From assembly GCA_036346275.1 (NCBI GenBank), contig CM070728.1:24452723-24516722 (forward strand): 64,000 nt of DNA, read 5' to 3'. A program made the position numbers and the translations under genes. This document shows positions 11,711-22,719 of this stretch, in pieces. Numbering within the stretch: the stretch's first letter is position 1; each line of letters begins with the position of its first letter. The DNA is from Otatea glauca (taxonomy: Eukaryota > Streptophyta > Magnoliopsida > Poales > Poaceae). The notes below the pieces were generated by a model, which had not been told where the DNA came from, searched no databases, and worked only from the letters and a program-made list of their open reading frames with translations.

Positions 11711-13389
11711 TGATTTCTCGCATTATGTAAGACTTAAATCAGCTGATCACTCAAGCAAAGGTGCAGGTTTTCTAACTTGCAAAGCAAGAGATGTATATAG
11801 CTTATACAATGTGAGCCATACAGGTATCCAACAAAGCGTCAAATAAAATTTCCATTAAGAACGAACAGGACAGATCATGACAACAAAAGTAGTACATACC
11901 AATCAACTCGTAGGAAGTTTCTACCTTTAAATCATCACAGTAGGAGGCGCGTGCTGGGGAAGCGAAAGGAATTGGCAGGAGGCGGCGCGACTAACGGCCG
12001 GATGACTCCCACGTGGCAGATCTGACGGTGCGGAACTGGTGATGACGTGGCCTCGTGAACTGCGGAGGAATGATTGGTGAAAACGGGTCGAATACGGGTG
12101 AATATTGCTTTTCTCATATTCTAATCTATATTTTTTCCCAGATTCCGGATCGGATACGGGCTATCTGGATTCGGAACCGGATACGGGCTATCCGGATATG
12201 GATCCGGGTTATTCGGGATATGGATACGGGACGGATATGTAACGGATTCAGGTCAAAAAAAGATAAAGATATATAGATAATGCACGCATATATAAAATAA
12301 TATACGTTGAATCAAAGCATATGTATGCATGACCATAATAGTAAGTTATATATCAACCAAAGTATATATCCTAAACAAAACATGGAAGTGAAATCTGGAC
12401 GTTAAAAACAAAATATGTACAAGTTCCTAAAGCTCTGGAATTCAAACATTGTCAAAGGAATTTTGATTCTTGATGTAGTAACTAGCTATGTAAATACTAC
12501 TATTAGTACTGAAATATTCTAAGAGAAAACCCAAAAGGAGGAGGGATATGGAACTACGGCAGCAAAATTCTTGTCACTACAACCCTTTCAGTAGATATTA
12601 AATCCCATTGATTCTTATCTAGTCGGGCATCCAAAATTCAAGAGAATTTATGTCTACTTATACATAGAGGTGAGGCGATCCTATACTACTATACCAGCTT
12701 TCATGCTAGCTATGGTGCAAAAAATCTACTTCAATCCTTGTACCTCAACAAATGACAAGGCTTTCTGACTTACATATTGTGCGGTCAGATAACTTTGCTA
12801 TTGGTAGTAATTTGTTACATATTTGGATTGAACTTCGGTCCATAACAATCAGCAATGAGGAGGAAAACAAATTTCACAACTGAAACTTGTTAGTTCTGCA
12901 AGGAGCAATTTCACAAACTCTGAACACAAGATACAGCAAGATTCTATCTCGCAACACACATTTTAGCTAATATAAATAGGTTAACGACTGTGAATCTAGA
13001 TCTGAATGGATCGTTCTGGAACATATCATTAATGATTGTCAATCTAATTAATGGATGGGATGCAAACCATCAACCAGGTGATTGTGCAAACTAGCAAGCA
13101 AATACATTATTCAATCATGCACACTCAAATCTGCAAGTAAGGGAGGGAGTTGGGGTCAGCGACTTTACATAGAGACCGGACATTTGGGGTTGGCATTGAG
13201 GTCAACAGCAGCAAGCTCATCGACGAGGGCAGCGAAGAGATCAGTTCGATGCCCGGGACAGGAGGGAGGCAACAGGGCCGTCTCGGAGGAGGCTCTGGCT
13301 GAGGGAGACAGGAGCTGGCTGAGGGAGCCACTGCCGGCTGTCGGAGGAGACGCCGCCGACCGTCGGGGGGGGCGGGGGTGAGAGCCGAG

Positions 13390-15273
13390 ACCCGCTAATA
13401 TGGATAGCACGGGATATGTTAGCTTGTGCTCATGCCACCATTAAACAATATTGAAGACATCGTCTCCTTCTTGTTGGTAATCCAACGCGTCGCTGTCCAT
13501 ATAGGCAGATAGTTCCCTAGAGGAGACTTGTTGGCTGCGGCTTGTATCACCACCTGATGTAGAACTTGTACCTGAAGAAGAAGAAGAACCCCAGATTTTG
13601 CCCCACGCGGTCTTTTTCTTACCCGCGATAGGTGCAGGAGGTCATTGCAAACGAACTCCTTGATGTTTTTGTTCGTACTTGTTGTAAACTTCGGTTAGTT
13701 TAGTACGAATAGTAGTAAAATAAATTGAATAATCTTCCCCTAGAACATCACCTAAAATGGAGAGGACGTTACCAAATCCTCTAAGTTTTGCTCTAGGATC
13801 TAAAATAAAGGCGAAGGCATATAGAAGTGGAATTTCTTTCTAATATTTCAAATATTTTGTTTTCACTGCGGTGACAGAATCTCTTAAAATCATATCATTT
13901 TCGTTGTTCTTAAAATGGGTAGCCATATCTAAGATATGATGCACAATTAGAGAAGATGTGGGTTCATAAACTGCGGATAAAGCAACTGTGGAGTCATAAA
14001 AAACTTCAAGAAACTGAAGTAACTTTGATGAAACATACCAATGTTCTTCAGATAATAAATCACGTTTAGGGTGATGTGTTTGAATGAAAACCTCAAATGT
14101 GCTCTTATATGGTAGAAGGTTCTTAAGCATTAAGTAAGTAGAATTCCATCTTACTGGCATATCTAAACCAAATATTCTTGGACGTACGCCCATTGCAATG
14201 CAAAAGTTCTTATAAGATGCTATTCTAGCATTAGAATGATTCATAAAAGAAATTGCCAAACGGAAAGGTGCAATGTAACGTTCTAACGGGGCAAGTCCAC
14301 TTTTAACTATAAGGTTAATAATATGACAGGCACAACGTTGATGAAGCAAAAATGATTCAGCATAAGTACTAAATATTGGAGTGAGAATATTCATTGCGGA
14401 GGTGTTTGCGGAGGTATTATCTAAAGTTATAGCAAAAATCTTATCACTGAGACCAAAGTCCTCCACCACCCTAATAATACTCTCAGCAATATTCTCTCCC
14501 GTATGTGCGACATCAATTAGTTTGAAACCTATAATTCTTTTTTCTAGTTGCCAGTTTTGGTTGACATAATGAGCAACTACGCTAATATAATCTTGCTTAG
14601 CCCTACCACTCCATATGTCTCAAGTCAAAGATACGGAAAATGTGCAAGTACTGAACATGTTTTTTAAATTTTCACGACAACTATTGTAATACTTAACTAC
14701 ATCTCTACTAGTTGTCTGTCTAGATACTTTATTAAATTTTGGATTATGTGCACTCTTAATGTAATTTTCAAAATCAGCACTCTCGCCAAAGTTTAAAGGT
14801 AAATCCTGTGATGCAATTAAGCGTACAAGAGATTGCCTAGCTACTTCGCCACTATATTCCCAGTTACGGACCGAACCATCCGGGTTGTATATTAGTTGTG
14901 TCTGTCTCATAGCTGCTCCTATTTTCGTATTGCAACTTTCAATATGCCTATGCAAGTGTCCCATACCCCCAGTAGATTTTGCAGATAAAACTTGATGACA
15001 TTGTTTACAAACAGCAACTCTTACCTCTTTTTCTTTCGCATCTGTCCTCGTTTGCTTGTCGAAAAAATCCCAAACTCTCGATATCTGCCTCGCTCTCTTC
15101 GCTCCAGTGGATGTCGAGCCAGAAGCACTCATGGTCATGGACATGGAGCCTGATAGTTCTTCTTCTACATGATGTTCTTCAGGTGCTTGTGTTTCGGGTA
15201 CGGCGAACAAATCTTGGAAGGATTCAAGGTCCTTCGGAGCTATCCCGAAATCGGAGATGGGGAAGTGATCCAT
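13390..15273 (-). pseudogene. hAT transposase (BED finger, RNase-H-like core), four nonsense codons
   Basis: From the ATG at 15273 one frame runs to about 13390. Residues about 60-115 form a BED zinc finger (SRVWDFF..., CKQCHQVL, HLHRHIESC). The core includes QRCACHIINLIVKSG and PVRWNSTYLML, both typical of the plant Ac/RICESLEEPER-like group. The frame is kept throughout but interrupted by TGA at 14620-14622, TAG at 13840-13842, TGA at 13642-13644 and TAA at 13441-13443. The dimerisation segment starts (WWHEHKLTYPVLSILA) and then loses all similarity at about 13390. In this family roughly 60-70 more residues are expected. The protein acts by cut-and-paste in intact relatives; this copy cannot make it. 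Confidence 0.9.
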
Positions 15274-15516
15274 GCAAAAAACTGCAAATTGAATATTCCG
15301 AACATTAGTAAAAATAATAAAAATAATACAATTAGCAAAATTCAGTATGACAAACCTCTTGTGTTACCGAAAGCTCGAGTTTGAATTTCTCCGAAATTTT
15401 AGCAAAATTTCTCCGAATTTTGCTAAATTACTACAAACAATATCACAATTTTCACAAGATGACCAATAGAGAAGATGATGAGTGAATGGGTGCAAAATGA
15501 GGACAGGGGTCCTCCC

Positions 15517-15524
15517 TATTTATA
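15517..15524 (-). promoter_or_regulatory. TATA box of the hAT transposase gene
   Basis: On the minus strand the sequence reads CTATAAATAGGGAGG, about 245 bp upstream of the transposase ATG. It is the only strong TATA element between the ATG and the GC-rich subterminal region. Confidence 0.65.
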
Positions 15525-15619
15525 GAAAAAAATTTGGGATTTTTTTGCCCGTTTTTTCGATTTTTTTATCAATTTTTTAACACCTAACGGCTATAAAATG
15601 GTCAAAATTTCAAAAAAAA

Positions 15620-15930
15620 AAAAACGGGCCGCCCGGCACGGCCCACGCCCAACGGTCGGCACGACGGGCGGCAACGGTCGGTGCACAGGCCCACCGCGCC
15701 GCGCCCGCCCGCTCTCAATCGGCCCATCGTGCTCTTGCCTTGCCGTCTGCGGCCGTGCCTTTAGCCCGTCAGGGCGGGCCCGATCCTCACCGTCTTTGTC
15801 GTGCCGGCCGCCGTGGGCGGTGCTTCCGGCCAAGCACAGCCCCACCGTCGTCGCCGTGCGTCGCGTCGTGGTCGGGCCAATAGTATCGCCGTGGCGGCCG
15901 GCCGGCCCGGCCCATATGGCCAGCTCTAGT
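15620..15930. repeat. GC-rich subterminal region of the hAT element
   Basis: Dense GGGCCG/CGGCCC words lie between the promoter and the GGATACGG array. Such motifs are common near the termini of plant Ac-like elements. ORFs reading through it on both strands are composition artefacts. Confidence 0.5.
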
Positions 15931-16223
15931 CGTGAGGACTGAGGGCTAGTGTTTATGGGCTGGGCCAGGTGATTAGGAGACCCATGTATTATCCGGATAT
16001 CTAAATGGGTATATTATCCGATATTCGGTTTCCGACCCATATTTCTCGGATACTGCACGCTCTGAATCTAATCCGACATCCAGATTCAATTATCTGGATC
16101 CAGTCCCGGATCTGACTGGATATCAAAATTCCATCCTGAATCCGGTCCCGACAGAACCTAAATCCGGATCGAGCAGATAAAATCCAACTCGTTTTCACCC
16201 CTAGGAATGAATAGGACAGCTAT

Positions 16224-16400
16224 GCGTCCCTCCGTTATTTTTATAAGGTCTATTTCATTTGTATTCTGGTTGAAAATTATAAGACATGTATAATTCGTTA
16301 ATGCTCATTTTTCTTTTTTTGCCTCAATTTATATACTTTTTTCTAAGTATTATGTATGATTTATCGTGCAAATTTCATTTCAAAGCCCTCAATGGAAGGT
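16224..16400. mobile_element. Stowaway-like fragment with one end
   Basis: GTCCCTCCGTTATTTTTATA resembles a Stowaway terminus, but no matching right end is present. It is probably a truncated copy next to the hAT insertion. Confidence 0.35.
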
Positions 16401-16418
16401 AATTTAGTCCCTCTTCAG

Positions 16419-16585
16419 GGGGTGTTTGAATTAAGGGTATTTGATCGTAATATTTTAAGATCTAGTTCAAATTTGAACTAAATCCCAAAATGTTCTAAGA
16501 AATTACCACTCATCCAAACAAGACTTTAGTGTCTTTCTCCATTTAAGACTTTCTTAATTTATGTATCTAAACAAAACACGGCCTA
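16419..16585. mobile_element. MITE-like element with GGTGTTTG ends
   Basis: The left end GGGGGTGTTTGAATTAAG is loosely mirrored by the reverse complement of the right end (GGCCGTGTTTTGTTTAGAT). Short MITEs with such ends are abundant in grasses. The family assignment is uncertain. Confidence 0.4.
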
Positions 16586-17218
16586 TAAGAATCAACTGGG
16601 CTAATATACGATGGGAGGAAACGGACAGGAAGCTAACGACTAAGCAGAGAAGTTCTTCTCCTTCGTGGACATGGATGGGCATCACGGGTTAGCGCCCCCG
16701 TGACTCCTGGGCTCCTGTCTGCCTTGTCATCAGGCTAAGATCAGTCCATCTAAACCTGAATTATTTAGCTTTGGAAACTATTTATAATTGCGTAAATGCT
16801 ACAAAGACACCCGTACGTGTCTGATTAGTACTGTATGAGCATGACGTGTTGTGTATATGGAAGTGCTTCTATATATCACTATTTTAAAATCTTATAAATA
16901 TTAAATTATAAACGAAGAGTGGATATTGATTACTTCTTTTGCTTCGAGATCTATGCCATTTGTATTAAAAGAGAATGCACAGGAGCACTACTCATCTGCA
17001 TATCACCTCACTGGTGGATGATGTCTCGTCTCTACCGTCTAGTCTAGTCAAATTTGTTTCGAAACGGGTGAACTTGCCCTGGCTTCGTTTTCATGATGAA
17101 AATGAAACTGAACCCAGAGTTTAAGCTCCTTGCAATGCTGTTCAAAACCAGCCTGCAGGACCAAAAAGGCGATAGAGAGGGTGAATGATCACAAATAATT
17201 TTTTTTTATAAAAATCAA
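16586..17218. other. non-coding stretch, nothing recognised
   Basis: No ORF, RNA gene or repeat boundary that I can support. Confidence 0.4.
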
Positions 17219-17545
17219 ACCACCAATAGAACAGATCGAATAACTGTACACTCCAAACAGGTGGTTATACGGAGTCCAATCGAATAACTGTACAGAGAGT
17301 CCAATCGAAAAAATTAATAGACGAGAAATTGGGGGCATACGGAGTTCAATCGAACAACTGTACAGAGAGTCCAATCGAAAAAATTAATGTTGTTTTACGT
17401 GTTAATAGAATAACTGTACAGAGAGTTCAATCGAACAGGTGGTCATACGGAGTCCAATCGAATAACTGTACAGAGAGTCCAATCGAAAAAATTAATGTTG
17501 TTTTACGTGTTAATAGACGAGAAATTGGGGCATACGGAGTTTAAC
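17219..17545 (+). repeat. complex minisatellite built on an AATCGAA motif
   Basis: The words GGAGTCCAATCGAATAACTG, TACAGAGAGTCCAATCGAAA and AAATTAATGTTGTTTTACGT recur three to four times in permuted order. This looks like tandem duplication followed by partial deletion. The open frames here simply reflect the repeat. Confidence 0.85.
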
Positions 17546-17559
17546 TGTAACGCGGAGTT

Positions 17560-20500
17560 TCGAAATTTTCCTATCCAACGGTGACTATAATTTCTGAGTT
17601 GAAAGGGAGCTGAAAAGCAAGCACATTTTGCTGCTTCTGAGTTTGTCCATGTCGATTGCAAAAGGTAACAACGATCTCGTGAAACTATGATGGCGATTGC
17701 CCTTTGATCATTAAACAAGTGATAACAACAGCAGAGAAATGTCAAGGACGGAAACTTCTTTCCAACATTAAAATTGCAAAATTTTCACGCGAAAAGAATA
17801 AAATAAAACCTTGTGCACCCCTAGTAAAGACATTTTGAAACGAGCAATGAAATTTCGCCAATGGAACTTCATAATGGAGTATAGACATGAGCCAAAAAGA
17901 AAAAAGAAAAAATAAAGATGATATATAACCTCGACTAATCTCTCGATTTCCAAAAGTCTAACCATCAATAGCAGTCAACGCTTTACTATCTCGAAGATTA
18001 CTTTTCCAAGCGCGTCCATGTACAACGCCTTCAGTATGCATCGATCGGTATAATTAATTGTTACCTCAAACGCACGTTAAGTTCCATTAAGCGTACGCGT
18101 CAATAAATATCCGACTTGCGAATTTATTTGTGAGTGCATCTTGCCGGCAAAATCCCCTGGAATCATGCAATGTGCTTCAAATCCGGCTTTGCTCTGCTTT
18201 CCTGTCCTTTTAGCTATCCCTGCTTTTGTTTGACCATGCGGCCAGCACTAGTTTTGTTTATGAATTTAATTTTGCTAATGCAGATCTCATTATCGTCGAT
18301 TCATAGGACGATGGCTGTTATAGTGGTCGGGTGCCCAATCTTGGTTTGTCGTTCGGTAAAATAAAACATTCCGGAAGATCTCTCACGTTGTGAAAAAGGT
18401 AGAATTGGAAAACAACCAAAAGCAAAAATGAAAAGACAAAAGGAAAAGGAAAAGGAAAAGGAAAAGGGAAAGGGAAATGAAAAGAATATATGCATGGGTC
18501 AAGAGGCCGCACCTTATTAGCCGATTTAATCTGTATATATATACATAGTTTACGACATAATCATTCCGAGCTACATCATGTACACAACGACCACGCGATA
18601 ACCGCTGCTTTGCGTATAAACCACCACCTAGTGACGGGGCCTACACAGGTTTGCCCGTCGCTATTTCGTACACAGTACTACATACAAGACTGTTCACTGT
18701 ACATACTGGGTTGTCCTAGCTTGATCATGCAAACAACCATTCTGCCGTACGCAAATCGATGTTCTGCACGAGAACCATTTTTACTGTGGTTATGGCTTAT
18801 GGGTGTGCGACCCAATCACATCTTTAAGCACGTACGAGTGCAAGCCCAACTCACATCTTTACGGTACACAAATTTAGTGGGAATTTTGTGAGGGGTAGTG
18901 CTAATTAATAGTACTCACAATGATTTAATGCTAAACCTTGATACAAAAGGGGAGAGAGTGATTAAAACAACCACCTCAATTGTTTGATAATAGACCTTGG
19001 TACTAAAGAAACCACGTTGTTGCATGTATCTTTCATCTCTAGAGAGAGGGATGGTCCACAAAATAATATCAAGTCATTTCAATGCACCATTTGTTGCTAC
19101 TATTTTCTTGGTTTTCTAAAAAGTTTGATTCTTACATGAGTATTAACCTTATTCTCTCTCTTCTTTCACCTCGTCAAAAATCTGACCTCGCATAGCTATA
19201 GTATCAGACACAAATGACTATTGGAAGTGCTCTAAGGGGACACATTTGTGCGTGTGTGCGTAGAAGTGTGTGTATGTGAGTCTTCCTTATAATCGAAAAA
19301 ATAGATCTTCCGCACCTCCAAAATTACCGATTTTGTTTGGCGAATTAAAAAGATAAGTATATTATTTTTGAAGATAAAAGAGTAGTAGATCGAACTGTAA
19401 GTCCAAATTCTCTCCCTAGAAATATACATGCAAAACCATGCATAGTTATACTATCCAATAATTAGTTAGGTAAAGTTATACTACTATTTTTTATTGCTAA
19501 AGTTATACTAGTAGATTAGGCCTAAAATGCATGAAAAAGGTAGGTGAGATGAGATGGAGTCATAGGGGGGGTGTTAGAATCTCTGACTCCTGGCTCATAC
19601 GCACCTTGACACGGTCATGCACGGCCTTGCGAAACCATGCGACCGGACTCAATTTTGAGAGGCAATTAGCGCGTACCAAATGCTTCTGGTGGTAGACTGG
19701 TAGTAGCTAGCAGATCTCCTGAGAGAAAATGTCAAGATGACGACATCAATGCAGTCTATATTTGTAACTTTCTTATTAGACAATATCTTTCTTGTCTAGG
19801 GATCGAGCTCTAGAATTATTGACAATTTGATCGAGCTAGCTAGTAGTTCTCTCCAGTAAAATCTCGATTTTTGACCTATTGTGAATTGTGATACCACTGA
19901 AACTCGAGCTTGCAAAAGACCTCTCATCCGCCTTTTATGTACTAAAATTTGTGTACTAATGGTATACCGTAAATTTGGTTGAATGGTGCAGCCGGAGCAC
20001 CGTCTACCGCTTGCTAGGTATTCCCTAGCTCCGGTATCTATTTAAGTAACAAAATGGTTCGATTTATGTTTGGTACACTAGTCACGTACTATCTTTGTCT
20101 CATGAGCATCTTCTAGGATTGTATCATGTTTAATGTAGATTATAACTTAACTATCAAATAAACGTTTGTCCGGAAAAATAATACAGTAAACTCCCGATCG
20201 ATCTCCTATCCCTGGTCAAGAACATCTAGCTGCCCTTGCCGATATTCCGGAGAAAGAAAAGGTCGTATCTCCAAATGGGTTCGATACACACGCATACACA
20301 CCACTGATCACACGAAGACACGCTTAATTTAACCAGCACATCACGATACTCGGAAACCCCGGTATTTCTGGAAATTTACCTTGCAAAAGATTTGACCCGC
20401 CTTTTTTTTGTTTTTACTTTCGTTTATGAAAAACAACAAATGAAAGATGAACTATTCCTAATTCAACTACGACCAATATACAACATTGGGACATTGGTGA

Positions 20501-21670
20501 AATTAGAAAACTTTCAATGAAGATGCATATTTCACACGTACAACTCTAGCCTTGTACAATGGTTTTGTAACATCATAAATCTAACATATCTATTTGAAAT
20601 GTGCTAAAAGTATAATACAAATAGTTATGCAAATCCCAAATCACTAAAATTGGAATCAATTCAATCAACAAACTTGATCCATTAAAGAAATAATCTCCTA
20701 GCATTTTTAGATTTTTACGAATATCGATGTATACCTAGCACCCCACCTAGTTTCGCCCATGATTGGGGATGCATGCATGGGTCATCTGGGTGCGATGAAC
20801 ACACGGGACTATATGGAATTAATCGTGTTCGAATAATTGGCTTCCACCTTGGACTGCGGATTTTTGAAATGTTGGACGGAGCTTCGGCATCCATTTGGCA
20901 GATCAGAAATAGTTTTTTTTTGTTTCTTTGTTTGTATTTTTGCAACTCCATTAAAATTGCTATAGCGCTAATAACCATGAGTTGACCGAAAAGTTCTTTA
21001 AAATAAGCCACTCTTCTTCTTTTTTTCGTCATGCATCGTGATTTGTGCTCCGGCAGAAAGTGAGTCAGAGGTTCTGTAAGGTCCAACCATAGAGTTCGGA
21101 GGACGGCAGGCAGGGATCAAGCACACCAGTTCAATCTCGGTGGATTTGGTGTTTAATTTCTTGAGCTTGCCGAGCTTGAACTCCATGGATTTATTCTCTA
21201 AAAGAACTCTGTGGGTTTTGTTTGGTATAACCAAGATCGAGCATGGTCATCGTGACAAGACTGTTCTTTGGGTTGACCTACACGAGGGTTTGATCTCGTA
21301 ACCAACTAACCTACAATTTGCCAAGTCTTTACCAATGGGAATGCGTAGGTACCATACAGCCTCTTGACATATTTTTGGTTTGGTGTTTACATTTAACTAT
21401 GCAATGCTAAAACTTATACAAATGTATATTTTATCGAACTCACCGAGCCCTGGACGCCATGTGCGCTTAATTTGGTTTGGTTAGGCTTGGAAAGCATGGC
21501 ACGATTTTTCTTTGGGTGGACTTAACTTAGCATTTGAAAAGTCAATAGCAATCGCAATGCGTGCTTACACATCTTTGGGCTTCAACCAAATTGCACCAGA
21601 TAAAATGTGGGATAAAAAGTGATAAAGTATATATAATCATATTAGGGCCATAGTGAGTAGGACTAGTATC
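17560..21670. other. long intergenic stretch without a gene
   Basis: AT-rich. It contains a purine microsatellite (18436-18483). A degenerate, roughly 260-bp-spaced duplication (21210-21360 versus 21465-21580) contains GGTTTGGT and TTCTTTGGGT words. A MITE-like block lies at about 18890-19240. I found no convincing exon or RNA gene. Confidence 0.4.
18436..18483 (+). repeat. purine (AAAAGG)n microsatellite
   Basis: AAAAGG/AAAGGG units repeat about eight times with slight variation. Confidence 0.9.
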
Positions 21671-21672
21671 TA

Positions 21673-22222
21673 CTCACTTCGTTCATTAAGAGATGTTATT
21701 ACTTCCTCTGTTTTTTAATGCATGTCATTCTAACTTTAAAATTTTGTTCCTAATTAGTACATGTTATTTTACAATTTCGAGATATTTTTTAACTTTTTTT
21801 CCTTTTCATATCCCTACCATTCATGAGTCCTAATGGTATTTATTACTGTGGATAGAGTAACACACATCATCCAAAAGCAATAAGTGAGCTAATAAAAGAA
21901 AGCAATTTGGTCATTTCTACATATGCCTTGGTTGAAGTGTAAAATTCTAAAGTGTTATCTATTCAGGAACGGAGGGAGTATATGATATTGCACTTTCACT
22001 AAGGTATATCTATAAAAGACTATATTATCCCTTTTCATTAGATCACTTACTGTTCTTTGGATGGTATGTCTTACTCTAATCTATAGTAAATAGCATTGAA
22101 AATAGCTAAAAGGGAATGTTATATAAGGAAAAAAGGTAAAAAGTCAAACCGAAATTGTAGAATGACATATTTACAAATAAAATTTGGAATCTATAATAGC
22201 ATGTATTCAAAAACAGAGGGAG
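21673..22222. mobile_element. Stowaway MITE interrupted by another Stowaway
   Basis: The left end CTCACTTCGTTCATTAAGAG pairs with the reverse complement of the right end, CTCCCTCTGTTTTTGAATAC. TA flanks lie at 21671-21672 and 22223-22224. Removing the inner element leaves about 270 bp, a normal Stowaway size. Its body resembles the relics at 23530-23726 and 30700-30870. Confidence 0.75.
21702..21978. mobile_element. inner Stowaway MITE
   Basis: 277 bp. CTTCCTCTGTTTTTTAATGC pairs with the reverse complement of the right end, CTCCCTCCGTTCCTGAATAG. TA duplications lie at 21700-21701 and 21979-21980. It is inserted close to the left end of the outer copy. Confidence 0.85.
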
Positions 22223-22576
22223 TAGTAATCTAGCGTACAACAGGCCGCTTTAGCATTTCTTGCATTAGTGATTTATTTATCAAGAGAAAATAGATATTCC
22301 GTTAATTACACTGTGACATACTATTGCAAAAATGGCAAGGTGGTGTGATCCATACTTCGTACGAAAAAGTTTCACGCTCACATTTTAAAAGATAATAGAA
22401 ATATACAAAAGGGAAAAGGGAAATATGTAGTACAATATTGCATTTCCAATTAGCTCATGGGAACGCCTACAAATTGAAGTATCTTTTATCCTCTTTTGAG
22501 TGGTTTGTTATAGTGGCAATAGTAACAACAAAATAGAGATTTTGACTCCGAGGCTCGGAAGCACACCCGACAACCT

Positions 22577-22584
22577 TTATAACT
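22577..22584 (+). promoter_or_regulatory. candidate TATA box for the PADRE gene
   Basis: CTTTATAACTCC lies about 140 bp upstream of the ATG and is followed by a CT-rich, leader-like stretch (22583-22620). The position fits a plant core promoter. This is inference from sequence only. Confidence 0.4.
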
Positions 22585-22719
22585 CCCTCGTCTCTCTCCC
22601 ACTCCCCCAACCTCTCGCACGCTGTTAACCCAGCATCCCAACTCCTCGCTAGTCTAATTACGTCCCGCCGCGCGCGCGCGTTCACCACTTTTGCCAAGAA
22701 GGTAGCTCGAGGCAAGCCC

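Larger units (their letters stand above)
12074..16202 (-). mobile_element. full-length decayed hAT DNA transposon
   Basis: The ends are TTGGTGAAAACGGG at 12074 and, reverse-complemented, AGGGGTGAAAACGAG at 16202. They are flanked by a perfect 8-bp target duplication AGGAATGA at 12066-12073 and 16203-16210, which is diagnostic of hAT. Both subterminal regions (12120-12250 and 15990-16190) carry repeated GGATACGG/TCCGGAT motifs, the usual transposase-binding arrays. The interior encodes a BED-zinc-finger hAT transposase on the minus strand, broken by four stop codons. The segment at 12300-13390 does not look like transposase and may be acquired DNA. Confidence 0.93.

Noticed and set aside
13082..13381. 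99-codon + strand frame in the hAT element
   Set aside because: It has no domain, is antisense to the acquired-looking block and has GC-driven openness.
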